48,133 bases of DNA from Hyphomicrobiales bacterium (GCA_021323775.1 JAJPKK010000256.1:1-48133); one strand, 5' to 3'. Positions 16,374 through 24,642 are shown, numbered from the stretch's first letter. Made by a program: numbers and translations. Notes: generated from the letters alone by a model not told the origin.

Positions 16374-17060
16374 CTACCCGCGCCCTTCCTCCACAAGGTT
16401 CGCAAGGCGCGCCGGATCGAGCAGCACCAGCGCGCCGCGGCGGCGGCCGAGAAGACCGGCGCGGGTCAGGCTGTTGAGTTCGCGCGTGACCGCCTCGCGA
16501 TGGGAGCTGACGCGCGCTGCCAGTTCCGCATGCGTCGGCGGCGGCGAGATGACGGCCTCGCCGTTTGGCCCGGTGCGACCGAGGCGCAGCAGCTCGGCAT
16601 AGATGCGGGTGCGCACGTCGAGCGTGCCATACTCGTTGACGCGGTTGGCCAGCATGCGGATCTGGGAGGCGAGCAGGGCAAGCAACTGATCGCAGAGATC
16701 CGGACAGGCATGCACGAGGCCGCGGAAAATCGCCGGCGGCATGCGGGCGATGATCGAATCCGTCACGGCCATGATGCCGGCTGACCGCGGCTGGCCGTCG
16801 ATCGCGGCAAGTTCGCCGAAATATTCGCCGTCGCGGATGTCCCGCAGGATCGATTCCTTGCCGGCAGGCGTGCGAATCAACACGCGGAGGTGGCCCTGCG
16901 ATACAAAATAGAGATCGCTGCCGCCGTCCTTGTAATCGAGCACCCATTCCCTGGCCTTGGCGCGGCGCCAGATGCACTGGCTGTCAAGCCGCCGTATCGC
17001 CTCGCCGTCGAGCGAGCGAAATAACGGAATGCGTGCCAGCGTCTCGGAATGGCGTATCAT
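16374..17060 (-). CDS. Crp/Fnr-family transcription regulator
   Basis: This 228-residue protein has an N-terminal cyclic-nucleotide-binding fold with a phosphate-binding cassette (GEYFGELAAIDGQPRSAGIMA, about residues 76-96: the Gly-Glu-Leu and Arg-Ser-Ala positions that contact cAMP in CRP). A long dimer helix follows, then a C-terminal winged helix-turn-helix (THAELAARVSSHREAVTREL, about 173-192). It lacks the N-terminal Cys cluster of FNR, so cAMP is a more likely signal than iron-sulfur loss. It diverges from an adenylate cyclase gene across 106 bases, which makes it a natural receptor for that enzyme's product. A TTGATCAA palindrome overlaps the start codon. Confidence 0.88.
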   Translation of the reverse strand: MIRHSETLARIPLFRSLDGEAIRRLDSQCIWRRAKAREWVLDYKDGGSDLYFVSQGHLRVLIRTPAGKESILRDIRDGEYFGELAAIDGQPRSAGIMAVTDSIIARMPPAIFRGLVHACPDLCDQLLALLASQIRMLANRVNEYGTLDVRTRIYAELLRLGRTGPNGEAVISPPPTHAELAARVSSHREAVTRELNSLTRAGLLGRRRGALVLLDPARLANLVEEGRG

Positions 17061-17166
17061 TGATCAAGATTCGCGCGGCGACGACGCCGCGGCGCGCGCC
17101 TGCGGCGCCCTTTCTGCTTCGCAACGAAGCGGATGCGCCTCACGCGCGATTGCGCCAGGATGAGGG

Positions 17167-18855
17167 ATGCGGGCTTCGCGTGTCAAGTTGCCGACCGAGC
17201 GCTCGGTGCGGCTCGCGGCCGGGCTGGTCATGTATGCCTATGCGGCCTGCCACTTCATCAGTCATGCGACTGGGCTCTTCCTGCTCGATGCCCTCCAGGA
17301 GGTGGGCCACAATATCTTGCTGGCGCCCTGGCGCACGCCGGTCGGGCTCACGATTCTGCTTACGTGCTTTCTCGTCCATCTCGGCCTCGGACTGTGGGCG
17401 CTCTACCGGCGGCGCCACCTGCGCATGCCGGCGATCGAGGCGTGGCAGCTTGGGCTTGGCCTCCTCGCGCCCGTGCTGCTCATTCCCCACGTCGCCGACG
17501 CGCGGCTCGGGGTCCTGCTCTATGGCCTCGACGATTCCTATTTTCGCGTCCTCTACCTGTTCTGGCTCACCGAGCCGGGCGTGGCGCTGCCCCGCCAGTT
17601 CGCCCTGCTTCTCCTGGTGTGGATTCACGGCTCGATCGGCATCCACATGTGGCTCCGATTCCGGCCATGGTACCCGCGCGCGCGGGCCGGCCTTGCGGCG
17701 GCTGCGCTGCTGCTGCCGCTGCTGGCGGTGCTCGGGATCGTCAATGCAGGGTGGGACACGGCGCTGCGCGCGGCCGTGGAGCCAGGCTTCGCCGCGGCGC
17801 ATGGGCCGCCGCCGCCGGGCACGCCGGAAGCGGCCGCCGGCGCGGCTGTTGGACTAATCACCGATTGGCTGCAAACCGGCTATGTGGCGCTGGTGGCCGC
17901 GGTGCTTGCGCTGCGCGCGCTGCGCGCCGCACTTGAGCGGCGCAGCCTGGGAATCCACATCGATTACAGCGGCAGCCGGCGGGTCCGCGTGCCGCGCGGC
18001 TTCTCGATTCTGGAGACGAGCCGCTGGGCGGGCATCCCGCACGCGTCGGTATGCGGCGCGCGCGGCCGCTGCTCGACGTGCCGGGTGCGCATCACGCGCG
18101 GGCTCGATAGCCTCGCGCCGCCGGCGCTGGCGGAGCGCGCAACGCTTGATCGCATCGGCGCGCCCCACGGCGTCAGGCTCGCCTGCCAGGTGCGTCCCCG
18201 CTCCGATGTAGGCGTACGGCCGCTGGTACCTGCCCGGCGCCCGCTTGACGGACTGCGGGTGGCGCTCGATGAAGGCCGCGAACTTACGGTGACGGCGTTG
18301 TGCGTCGATCTGCGCGACTCGACGCAGCTCGCGGCGGGCCGCTTGCCGTTCGACGCGGTGTTCATCGTCGACCGCTACGTCCAAGCCGCCACCTCCGCTA
18401 TCCGGGCGCACGGCGGCCATATCACCAGTGTGGCGGGCGACGGCATCATGAGCGCGTTCGGGGCCGACGGCAATGCAGCCGCCGGCGCGCGGCACGCAAT
18501 CTCGGCCGTGGCGGAGGTATGGGCTGCGATCGAGAAGGTCAGCGAGGAACTCTCTGGCGAGATCGGATCGCCGCTGCGGTTCGGGATCGGCGTGCATTGC
18601 GGCGCTTCGGTGCTCGGCCCTGTTGGCTTGCCCGACCAGGCGACGATCCAGTTCCTCGGCGACACCGGCAATGTGGCGGCGAGGCTCGAAGGGCTCACCA
18701 AGGAGATGAGCTGTGTCGCAATCGTCTCCGCCGCCACGGTCGACGCTGCCGGCACACAGTACCCTTCGTGGCAGCAGGGTCAGGTCGATGTCCGCGGCCG
18801 CGATCAGCCGCTGCCGGTGTTCCTGATCCATCGCCTTGAGCAAATGGGAACGTGA
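17167..18855 (+). CDS. Membrane adenylate cyclase with [2Fe-2S] ferredoxin domain
   Basis: This 562-residue protein joins three modules. Residues 1-260 hold about five to six membrane helices with several His residues in or near them (CHFISHATG, GHNILLAPW, IPHVADARL, WIHGSIGIHMW), like the heme b-binding membrane domains of succinate dehydrogenase-type proteins. Residues about 265-350 are a plant-type [2Fe-2S] ferredoxin with Cys296-x5-Cys302-x2-Cys305 and Cys340. Residues about 370-540 are a class III cyclase with metal-binding Asp381 (CVDLRDST) and Asp425 (SVAGDGIMSAFG), and FLGDTGNVAARLE. It should make cAMP under redox or respiratory control. Cyclases with ferredoxin domains are known in rhizobia. 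It is divergent from a Crp-like regulator. A strong hairpin follows the stop codon. Confidence 0.88.
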   Translation: MRASRVKLPTERSVRLAAGLVMYAYAACHFISHATGLFLLDALQEVGHNILLAPWRTPVGLTILLTCFLVHLGLGLWALYRRRHLRMPAIEAWQLGLGLLAPVLLIPHVADARLGVLLYGLDDSYFRVLYLFWLTEPGVALPRQFALLLLVWIHGSIGIHMWLRFRPWYPRARAGLAAAALLLPLLAVLGIVNAGWDTALRAAVEPGFAAAHGPPPPGTPEAAAGAAVGLITDWLQTGYVALVAAVLALRALRAALERRSLGIHIDYSGSRRVRVPRGFSILETSRWAGIPHASVCGARGRCSTCRVRITRGLDSLAPPALAERATLDRIGAPHGVRLACQVRPRSDVGVRPLVPARRPLDGLRVALDEGRELTVTALCVDLRDSTQLAAGRLPFDAVFIVDRYVQAATSAIRAHGGHITSVAGDGIMSAFGADGNAAAGARHAISAVAEVWAAIEKVSEELSGEIGSPLRFGIGVHCGASVLGPVGLPDQATIQFLGDTGNVAARLEGLTKEMSCVAIVSAATVDAAGTQYPSWQQGQVDVRGRDQPLPVFLIHRLEQMGT

Positions 18856-18865
18856 ATCCCGCGGG

Positions 18866-18901
18866 CCGGCACGGCGGTTGCCTTCGCAACCGCCGTGCCG
18901 G
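18866..18901 (+). terminator. Hairpin after the adenylate cyclase gene
   Basis: CCGGCACGGCGGTTGC and its exact complement GCAACCGCCGTGCCGG form a 16-base-pair stem closed by a CTTC loop, 10 bases past the stop codon. Only a weak T-rich tail (TTCTCC) follows. It probably ends the rightward transcript. Confidence 0.75.
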
Positions 18902-19003
18902 TTCTCCTCGCGCGTCCATTTCGGCAGGGTGATCGCCGAGCAAAAGCAGCGCCCTTTGAATGCACCGACGCCGTAGCCGCAAACGCATCAGCCGGACGAT
19001 GAT

Positions 19004-20017
19004 TCAAGGTCCACGCCTGACAGGGAGTGCCTGGCGTGCGCGTGGGAGTGGGGGCAGGGCTGGTGGGACTCCACGGGGTGCAGGCGGGGCTATGGGGGCG
19101 CCCAGTGCGGGTGCGGCTGCACGGAGTGCAGGTGGGGGTACGAGTGCGGGTGCGGGTGCGGCTGCACGGAGTGCAGGTGGGGGTACGAGTGCGGGTACGG
19201 CGTACAGTTCCGTGTGGGACGCTCCCATTTTTTCGATTGTTGCCTGCCCTCTCTGTCCATTAACGGTGGCAGTCAGGCGATGTACGACATCTCGCTTGAA
19301 GACCTTGGAGGCGCCCTGGGGGTTCTTGACCCGATAGGCCCAGCTGATCGTCCATGTGAAGGTGCCTGGGCCACAGTCGATTCCGAAAATGTTGCCGACC
19401 ACATCCGTTTGCTCGATCCAATTCCGTCGGCCCTGGTGCTCTTTCCGAATCTGCCACCATGTGTTGGGGGTACCGCCATGCTGGATGAGATCCAATCTGT
19501 TATTTTGCACTGCCCAGGTCCTGACATTCGCCATGTTGTTGGCGAGGGTTGCCTGTTCGCCTCCAGGTTCTTGCCATTCAATCCCGACGAACGAGACATC
19601 GTCCGGCGTAAGCCAATAGTCCAGGTCCATGAAGGCCGAAAGCTGGCCCTGGCCTGCTGAAGAATAGCCCCTTGTCTTGCTTGCGAAAGCGGACACTGGC
19701 TCCACGACAGGAATGGAAATCTCATTCACGATGCTGCGGCCTCCGAGCGCCCCCACGACGCCGACCAACTTCAGTTTCACCCCCGCCGGATCGTTTGCCA
19801 CGGCCTCGATGGTGCCCGCGTTCCTGTCGACGACGGGAAGGCCCGCGCCATCAGGGCCTGCGGGGAAAGCGGTCGATATCCGCGATCGCAACTCGGCGGA
19901 TCCGATGGTTCTGATCCGTCTCCTTGAGTCGGATGCGCGGAGTGAGCCGCCAAGGCTCAGTTCATTTCCACCTTGTGAGTTTCCCCACATCGGCGGCGGG
20001 CGGCGCTCGACACTCAT
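19004..20017 (-). CDS. Hypothetical protein with Pro/Ala repeat tail (337 aa)
   Basis: The frame is open for longer, but the part beyond 20017 lies opposite a better-supported rightward gene, so I chose the ATG at 20015-20017. The central part (about residues 100-255) looks like a folded domain with blocks such as YWLTPDDVSFVGIEWQEPGG, NTWWQIRKEHQGRRNW and GPGTFTWTISWAYRVK. The last 70 residues are low in complexity and contain a 15-residue unit, ALVPPPALRAAAPAP, repeated nearly twice. No signal peptide or known domain is visible. A neighbouring frame over the repeat is also open, so the exact C-terminus is uncertain. Confidence 0.5.
   Translation of the reverse strand: MSVERRPPPMWGNSQGGNELSLGGSLRASDSRRRIRTIGSAELRSRISTAFPAGPDGAGLPVVDRNAGTIEAVANDPAGVKLKLVGVVGALGGRSIVNEISIPVVEPVSAFASKTRGYSSAGQGQLSAFMDLDYWLTPDDVSFVGIEWQEPGGEQATLANNMANVRTWAVQNNRLDLIQHGGTPNTWWQIRKEHQGRRNWIEQTDVVGNIFGIDCGPGTFTWTISWAYRVKNPQGASKVFKRDVVHRLTATVNGQRGQATIEKMGASHTELYAVPALVPPPALRAAAPAPALVPPPALRAAAPALGAPIAPPAPRGVPPALPPLPRARQALPVRRGP
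19104..19202. repeat. Tandem repeat of 39-45 bases
   Basis: The unit GTGCGGCTGCACGGAGTGCA followed by GGTGGGGGTACGA occurs twice, separated by one or two copies of the 6-base word GTGCGG. The spacing therefore differs by 6 bases between copies. On the reverse strand it encodes the Ala/Pro repeat tail of the leftward hypothetical protein. The length is likely to vary between strains by slippage. Confidence 0.8.
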
Positions 20018-20069
20018 GGTCGTGCAGGGACGGTCCGCGTCCCACGGCAACAAGCAAGGAGATGAGACT

Positions 20070-20432
20070 ATGACGAAGTTGAATGTTACGGCCATCCTGG
20101 CAGGTGCGGCGGCTGCCGCCGCCATCACGATTGCGGCGTCCGGCAGTGCGCTTGCGCACGGCGGAATGGGCAGCCACATGGGCGGCTGGGGCGGCACCAT
20201 CGGCCATAACACCCTCGTGGCCGAGAAGACTGTTCCGGTCAAGACGGTGAACCCGACTAAGACAGTGACCAAGACCGAGAAAGTGATCCGCATCGACCGT
20301 GACCGCAGGCGTGTCCGCTTCGGCCGGTTTGGCTACCTCGGCGTCGACGTCGTCGCCGCGCCGGTTCCGGCCTGCTTCTACAAGTGGACCGGCCTCGGCC
20401 GGGTGCGCATCTGCCCCGATTTTCCCTACTGA
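20070..20432 (+). CDS. Small secreted hypothetical protein (120 aa)
   Basis: The ATG at 20070 follows AAGGAGATGAG and opens a signal peptide (LNVTAILAGAAAAAAITIAA, cleaved near ALA). The mature part begins with a Gly/His-rich run (HGGMGSHMGGWGG) and then a Thr/Lys/Val-rich repeat (VPVKTVNPTKTVTKTEKV). It ends with a short region containing two Cys (VPACFYKW, RVRICPDFPY) that could form a disulfide. The His-rich start might bind a metal, but this is only suggestive. A hairpin follows at 20458. It lies divergent from, and partly within the frame extension of, the leftward gene. Confidence 0.72.
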   Translation: MTKLNVTAILAGAAAAAAITIAASGSALAHGGMGSHMGGWGGTIGHNTLVAEKTVPVKTVNPTKTVTKTEKVIRIDRDRRRVRFGRFGYLGVDVVAAPVPACFYKWTGLGRVRICPDFPY

Positions 20433-20457
20433 TCAACCTTGGGTACGCATCGTGCGG

Positions 20458-20482
20458 CCCGTCCGCGCCACCCGCGGACGGG
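20458..20482 (+). terminator. Hairpin after the small secreted protein gene
   Basis: CCCGTCCGCG and CGCGGACGGG form a 10-base-pair stem with loop CCACC, 25 bases past the stop codon. A short T-containing tail follows. It is likely to be a transcription terminator for the gene at 20070. Confidence 0.6.
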
Positions 20483-20511
20483 TCGTTCGGCATTCGGCTC
20501 GTCATTGCTCT

Positions 20512-20600
20512 GTAGGATGGGTTGAGCGATAGCGAAACCCATCAGAACGTTCCCAGGGGCGAGGCCGACGGTGGGTTTCGCTGCGCTCAACCCGCCCTAC
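20512..20600. repeat. Palindromic dispersed repeat (GTAGGATGGGTTGAGCG type)
   Basis: The element starts GTAGGATGGGTTGAGCGATA and ends CGCTCAACCCGCCCTAC, so the arms are inverted copies of about 30 bases around a GC-rich centre. The right end overlaps the last codons of the leftward EamA gene: the TAG stop is read from the terminal CTAC of the repeat. Confidence 0.85.
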
Positions 20601-21532
20601 GGATGCAGCGGCGATGTTGATTTCGGCTGGCCCCGCATGTGCTCGCGCCAGAAGATGTAAAGGCCGGCGGCGATGATGATGATCGCGCCCGCGAGTGTGA
20701 AAAGATTCGGGACATCGCCGAACACCGCATAGCCGAAGACGGCCGCCCAGACGATCATCGTATACTGATAAGGCACGACGATGCTCGCCGGCGCGAGCTT
20801 GAGTGAGCGGTTGACGCAGGCCAGCGCAACGATCGAAAGCACGCCGAACAGCGACAGCAGCAGAAAATCGGGCAACGACGGCATGACCCAGCCGAACGGC
20901 GCAAATGCTGCCCCGAGCATGAACGTCGCGCCGACCTGGCCGCCGATGAGAACCAGATCTGGCGTGCGCCGAAGCATCCGCGTCGTAATCATCAGGACCG
21001 CGAAGAAAATGCTGCCGCCGAGCGCGATGAGGGCTGGCAACGTGAAGCTCGCCGGCGAGGGATGCAGCGCCAGCAGCACGCCGACAAAGCCAGCCGCCAC
21101 GGCGCTCCAGCGACGCCAGCCCACCGACTCGCCAAGCAGGACCACCGAGAGCGCGGTGACATAGATCGGGCCCGCGAGATAGAACGTCACGGCGTCAGCC
21201 AGCGGCAGATAGGACACCGCCCAGAAAAACATTGCCACTTCGAGCGCCGAAAGCGTGATGCGCACGATCTGCAGCGCGGGCTGCGGGGCGGTGATGAAAG
21301 TCGCGACCCCGGTGTTCCAAAGGAACGGCGCCAGGACGATGAGCGCCGCGGCGCTCCGGATCAGCAGGAGTTCGCCGACCGGATAATCGAGCAGCAGCCA
21401 TTTGCCGAGGGCATCATTGGCCGAGAAGATGGCGATGCCGGCCAGCATCCACCCGATCCCGGCGAGCGGGCGATCGGGGTTTGCCTTGGGGCGACTTCGT
21501 GGGATGGGTCGAGCTCTTGCGAAACCCATCAT
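20597..21532 (-). CDS. EamA (DMT superfamily) membrane transporter
   Basis: This 311-residue protein has about ten hydrophobic helices in two similar halves, as in EamA/RhaT drug and metabolite transporters. The first half begins LAGIGWMLAGIAIFSANDALGK and the second near PDLVLIGGQVGATFMLG. A conserved-looking YQYTMIVWAAVFGYAVFGDVP occurs near residue 255. The substrate is unknown. I chose the ATG at 21530-21532 because it follows CAGGAGAGG; the ATG at 21527 is also possible. Both start codons, and the first dozen residues, come from a palindromic repeat, and the stop codon lies in another copy at the far end. Confidence 0.83.
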   Translation of the reverse strand: MMGFARARPIPRSRPKANPDRPLAGIGWMLAGIAIFSANDALGKWLLLDYPVGELLLIRSAAALIVLAPFLWNTGVATFITAPQPALQIVRITLSALEVAMFFWAVSYLPLADAVTFYLAGPIYVTALSVVLLGESVGWRRWSAVAAGFVGVLLALHPSPASFTLPALIALGGSIFFAVLMITTRMLRRTPDLVLIGGQVGATFMLGAAFAPFGWVMPSLPDFLLLSLFGVLSIVALACVNRSLKLAPASIVVPYQYTMIVWAAVFGYAVFGDVPNLFTLAGAIIIIAAGLYIFWREHMRGQPKSTSPLHP

Positions 21533-21592
21533 GGGCCTCTCCTGGCGGCGCGGCAGCGATGGGTTTCGCTGACGCTCAACCCATCCCACGAA
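21496..21592. repeat. Palindromic dispersed repeat at the 5' end of the EamA gene
   Basis: TTCGTGGGATGGGT at 21496-21509 and its exact complement ACCCATCCCACGAA at 21579-21592 are the outer arms. The inner arms are GCGAAACCCATC and GATGGGTTTCGC. The left arm is read as the first codons of the EamA gene, and the right arm ends a few bases from the stop of the leftward aldolase gene. Confidence 0.88.
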
Positions 21593-21597
21593 CTTCG

Positions 21598-22461
21598 CTA
21601 CTTCCGCCCCGCCAGCTGCCTTCCCTTGTCGAGCGCTGTGAAACTGCGCACCGGCGCCGCCATCAGGAACGTATAGCCCTCGCCGAGGATGCGCTCGACA
21701 TTGGCGGCGTCCACGTGAGGATGGCCGACCGCGACCTTGTGCTCCCGGCAGGTCTTGACGATGTGGGCCATGGCGTCGAGCACCTGCGGATGCTCATACT
21801 GGCGCGGAAAGCCGAGCTCCTGGGAAAGATCGCCCTCGCCGATCAGGATGAGGCCGATGCCCGGCACTTTCTTGAGAATATCGGACAGATTGGCGATGCC
21901 CTGTGTGTCCTCGATCATCAGCATGACCAGGATCTCCCCCTTGGGGTCGAGCGGCCACACGTCGGCCTTGGCGTAATATTCCGGCTGGGTGAGCCCCCAA
22001 TAGCGCACAGCGGCGGTCGGACCGTCGCCGCGGATGCCGGCAGGCTGGTAGAGCGGCGCCGTTTTCAATCGCGGATAGCGGCAGGCCGCGACCGCGTTAT
22101 AGGCCTGATCGACCGTCGAGATATGCGGCCACAGCACGCCGTACACGCCAAGATCAAGGGCTTGCTTGGCGAGCCACTGGTTGTGCTCGCCGCCGTTCGG
22201 CGGAATCCGCACCATGGGAGTGACGGCCGGCGCAAGCGTGCCGCCCTGCACGATCTGGCGGCGATTGAGCATGTATTGCATGGCGTCGCGCAAGGCCCGC
22301 GCATCCCAGAAATTGTGCTCCATTTCGTAGACCACGCCATCGAACTTCGACGTGCTCAGGGCGACGGCAGTCTCGATCTCGGCCTGGGCGAAGGTCGTAA
22401 AGGCCGGCTTGCCCTCTTCCCAGGCGCGGATCACGTTGTTCAGGCGCGGCAGCTCAGCCAT
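21598..22461 (-). CDS. HpcH/HpaI family aldolase or lyase
   Basis: This 287-residue protein matches the HpcH/HpaI aldolase/citrate lyase beta family, metal-dependent class II enzymes that split or form hydroxy-keto acids. The fold landmarks are VVYEMEHNFWD near residue 43 (acidic and His residues near the active site), TPMVRIP near 80, and VMLMIEDTQGIANLSDIL, with the metal-binding Glu, near 180. ILIGEGDLSQELG follows, where the second metal ligand (Asp) is expected. Length is slightly above the usual 250-270 residues. The ATG at 22459-22461 is preceded by GAGAG. The gene diverges from the CBS-BON gene. The substrate is unknown. Confidence 0.8.
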   Translation of the reverse strand: MAELPRLNNVIRAWEEGKPAFTTFAQAEIETAVALSTSKFDGVVYEMEHNFWDARALRDAMQYMLNRRQIVQGGTLAPAVTPMVRIPPNGGEHNQWLAKQALDLGVYGVLWPHISTVDQAYNAVAACRYPRLKTAPLYQPAGIRGDGPTAAVRYWGLTQPEYYAKADVWPLDPKGEILVMLMIEDTQGIANLSDILKKVPGIGLILIGEGDLSQELGFPRQYEHPQVLDAMAHIVKTCREHKVAVGHPHVDAANVERILGEGYTFLMAAPVRSFTALDKGRQLAGRK

Positions 22462-22623
22462 CTATCTCTCCCCGGTGCGCAAGAAAATCCCTCGGTTTGG
22501 CGCAGAACATAGGAAGCAACGCCCGCCCCGTGCAATCGGAATCTTGGGAAGCGATTTGCGCAACATCAATGCGCGCCTCCGCGTTGCTCATGGAGATATC
22601 GCGGTGAGCGAGAGGAGCCGATC

Positions 22624-23316
22624 ATGAAAGCCTCCGATGTCATGGTTACCGATGTCATCACGGTGACGCCCGAGAGCGACGTGCCGACGGTGGCCACGCT
22701 TTTGCTGACCAACCATATCAGCGGGGCGCCGGTCGTAGACGGTCAGGGCAGGCTCGTCGGCATGATCAGCGAAGGCGACCTTCTCCGGCGCAGCGAAGCC
22801 GGGACCGCGCACGATCGCCCGTGGTGGCTCAGATTGCTGATGGGCCGCGAGCTTCTCGCCGGCGAGTTCTTAAAGGAACACAGCCGCAGGGTCGGCGACC
22901 TCATGACGCGCGACGTCGTCTCGGCAACGCCTGACACGCCTGTTGCCGACATCGCGACGCTGCTCGAGCGGCATCGCATCAAGCGTGTGCCGATCGTCGA
23001 AGGCGGCAAGGTGGTCGGCATCGTGAGCCGCACCAACCTCATCCAGGCGCTCGCCACATTTCGCAAGAAAGCCCTTGAGCCGCAGCCGGTTGCCGACGTT
23101 GAGCTGCGCGAAATGGTGGTGTCGAGGCTCAAATCCGAGCCCTGGGTGCGGCCGAACCTCCTCAACGTGACCGTCACGGACGGGACGGTCGATCTCTGGG
23201 GCGTCGTTGACTCGGCGGTGGAGAAGCAGGCCTTGCGCGTTGCGGTCGAAACCGTGCCGAACGTCAAGGCCGTCAACGATAACGTCATCGTGCGACCCGT
23301 AGCGTCGGGCGCTTAG
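22624..23316 (+). CDS. CBS-pair and BON domain protein
   Basis: This 230-residue protein has two CBS motifs followed by a BON domain. CBS1 is about residues 1-60 (VMVTDVITVTPESDV, PVVDGQGRLVGMISEGDLL), and CBS2 is about 90-145 (DLMTRDVVSATPDTPVADI, RVPIVEGGKVVGIVSRTNL). BON is about 155-225 (DGTVDLWGVVDSAVEKQAL, VPNVKAVNDNVIV). CBS pairs bind adenine nucleotides, and BON is often linked to membrane or stress binding. This arrangement is common in alphaproteobacteria, usually as a stress-related cytoplasmic protein. It starts at an ATG preceded by GAGAGGAG. Confidence 0.88.
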   Translation: MKASDVMVTDVITVTPESDVPTVATLLLTNHISGAPVVDGQGRLVGMISEGDLLRRSEAGTAHDRPWWLRLLMGRELLAGEFLKEHSRRVGDLMTRDVVSATPDTPVADIATLLERHRIKRVPIVEGGKVVGIVSRTNLIQALATFRKKALEPQPVADVELREMVVSRLKSEPWVRPNLLNVTVTDGTVDLWGVVDSAVEKQALRVAVETVPNVKAVNDNVIVRPVASGA

Positions 23317-23617
23317 AGCATCTTGCAACCAGGTTGCCCTAACCTTCTCACCTTCTGCTGTCATCGCCCGGCTTGCCCGGGCGATCCATACACGCACGTT
23401 TGAAGGCATGGTCCGGCCGCAATCGCAACGACCGCTCATGTCTGGCGACGCGGCGTTAACCCGAGTTCGGCGCCGTGTCCTGCGATCTGGGACGACGAGC
23501 AGCGCCTCTTTTCGAACATCCATGAAAATAAGAGCGGCGGGGCGGGCAGAACCGTCGTGATGCCATCCAGCCGACCGAGAGCGGCCGTCGCGCGATCCAG
23601 GAGATCTGCCGTAATCG
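23317..23617. other. Spacer between CBS-BON gene and pheA, with palindromic repeat
   Basis: No gene is recognised. ATCGCCCGG at 23363 and CCGGGCGAT ending at 23385 form a 9-base-pair hairpin in the context TCATCGCCCGGCTTGCCCGG, a repeat type familiar from Bradyrhizobium intergenic DNA. It lies between two convergent genes and could help end both transcripts. Confidence 0.55.
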
Positions 23618-24490
23618 CTACTTGCCCGGCGCAAGAGTGTCGCGGAACGGATTGGCCGGGTACACCCCGAGAATCTTCAACGAGTTCGGCTGGCTGAAAA
23701 ACGCCAGTTCTTCGAGCGCGAGCTTAAGCCCCGGCTCCTCGGGATGCCCTTCGACGTCGGCATAGAATTGGGTCGCCGAGAACGTCCCTTCCAGCATGTA
23801 GCTTTCGAGCTTGGTCATGTTGACGCCGTTGGTCGCAAAGCCTCCGAGCGCCTTGTAGAGCGCGGCCGGGATGTTGCGCACCTGGAAGATGAACGTCGTC
23901 AGCACCGGCCCGTCGTTGGGCGGCGGCGGCTTCGCTTCCCGCGCCAGCACGATGAAGCGCGTGGTCGAATGGGATTCGTCCTCTATGTTCTCGGCGAGAA
24001 TCTCGAGTCCATAGATCTCCGCGGCGAGCTTCGATGCGATTGCGGCGCAGCGGCGGTCGTGGCGTTCCGCGACTTCCCGCGCCGCGCCCGCGGTGTCGGC
24101 CGTGACCACGGTCTTGACGCCAAGCTTGCGGAGGAAGCTGCGGCACTGGCCGAGCGCCATGGTGTGGCTCTCAACCGACTTGATCTCGGCAAGCCTTGCT
24201 CCCTTGACGCCCATCAATTGATTGCGGATCGGCAGGAACCACTCGGCGACAATATGCAACCCGGCGCTCGGCATCAGGTGGTGGATGTCGGCGACGCGTC
24301 CGGCGACTGAGTTCTCAATCGGGATCATGCCGAGATCGGCTTCCTTACTTGCCACTGCGTTGAGCGCATCCTCGAACGTGGGGCACGGTACGGGCTCGGC
24401 ATCCGGATAGGCTTCCCGGCAGGCAATATGCGAGTTCGCGCCCGGCTCTCCCTGGAAAACGATTTTCATTCGTCTGGCTGGCGTGATCAT
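23618..24490 (-). CDS. pheA: Prephenate dehydratase
   Basis: This 290-residue protein converts prephenate to phenylpyruvate in phenylalanine synthesis. The catalytic domain starts MKIVFQGEPGANSHIAC, with the family blocks ADLGMIPIENSVAGRV and ESHTMALGQCRSFL, and DESHSTTRFIVLARE near the end of the domain, including the Thr-Arg-Phe signature (TRF). A C-terminal ACT domain (LTTFIFQVRNIPAALYKAL, NMTKLESYMLEGTF) should bind phenylalanine for feedback control. There is no chorismate mutase domain, so this is the single-function type. I chose the ATG at 24488-24490; an ATG seven codons inside is an alternative. It lies 152 bases downstream of kdsB on the same strand, the usual order in Bradyrhizobium relatives. 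Confidence 0.92.
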   Translation of the reverse strand: MITPARRMKIVFQGEPGANSHIACREAYPDAEPVPCPTFEDALNAVASKEADLGMIPIENSVAGRVADIHHLMPSAGLHIVAEWFLPIRNQLMGVKGARLAEIKSVESHTMALGQCRSFLRKLGVKTVVTADTAGAAREVAERHDRRCAAIASKLAAEIYGLEILAENIEDESHSTTRFIVLAREAKPPPPNDGPVLTTFIFQVRNIPAALYKALGGFATNGVNMTKLESYMLEGTFSATQFYADVEGHPEEPGLKLALEELAFFSQPNSLKILGVYPANPFRDTLAPGK

Positions 24491-24550
24491 GGGCGTCTTT
24501 CTACGAGACAAAATGGTCCGGTCAAGCCGTGACCAACGCCCGTGTCCGTC

Positions 24551-24585
24551 ATTCCGGCTCCCGAGCGCAGCGAGGGAGCCGGAAT
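24551..24585. repeat. Hairpin repeat between kdsB and pheA
   Basis: ATTCCGGCTCCC and its exact complement GGGAGCCGGAAT form a 12-base-pair stem with an 11-base loop (GAGCGCAGCGA). It sits in the gap between two genes of the same direction and may be a dispersed repeat or a processing site. Confidence 0.7.
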
Positions 24586-24642
24586 CCATAACCCTCGATC
24601 GGCGGTTATGGAATGACTTCACATCCGCGAACGCGATCAGCG

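Noticed and set aside
17060-17067. TTGATCAA as an Fnr/Crp operator between the regulator and cyclase genes
   Set aside because: Only eight bases without the expected spaced half-sites; too short to call.
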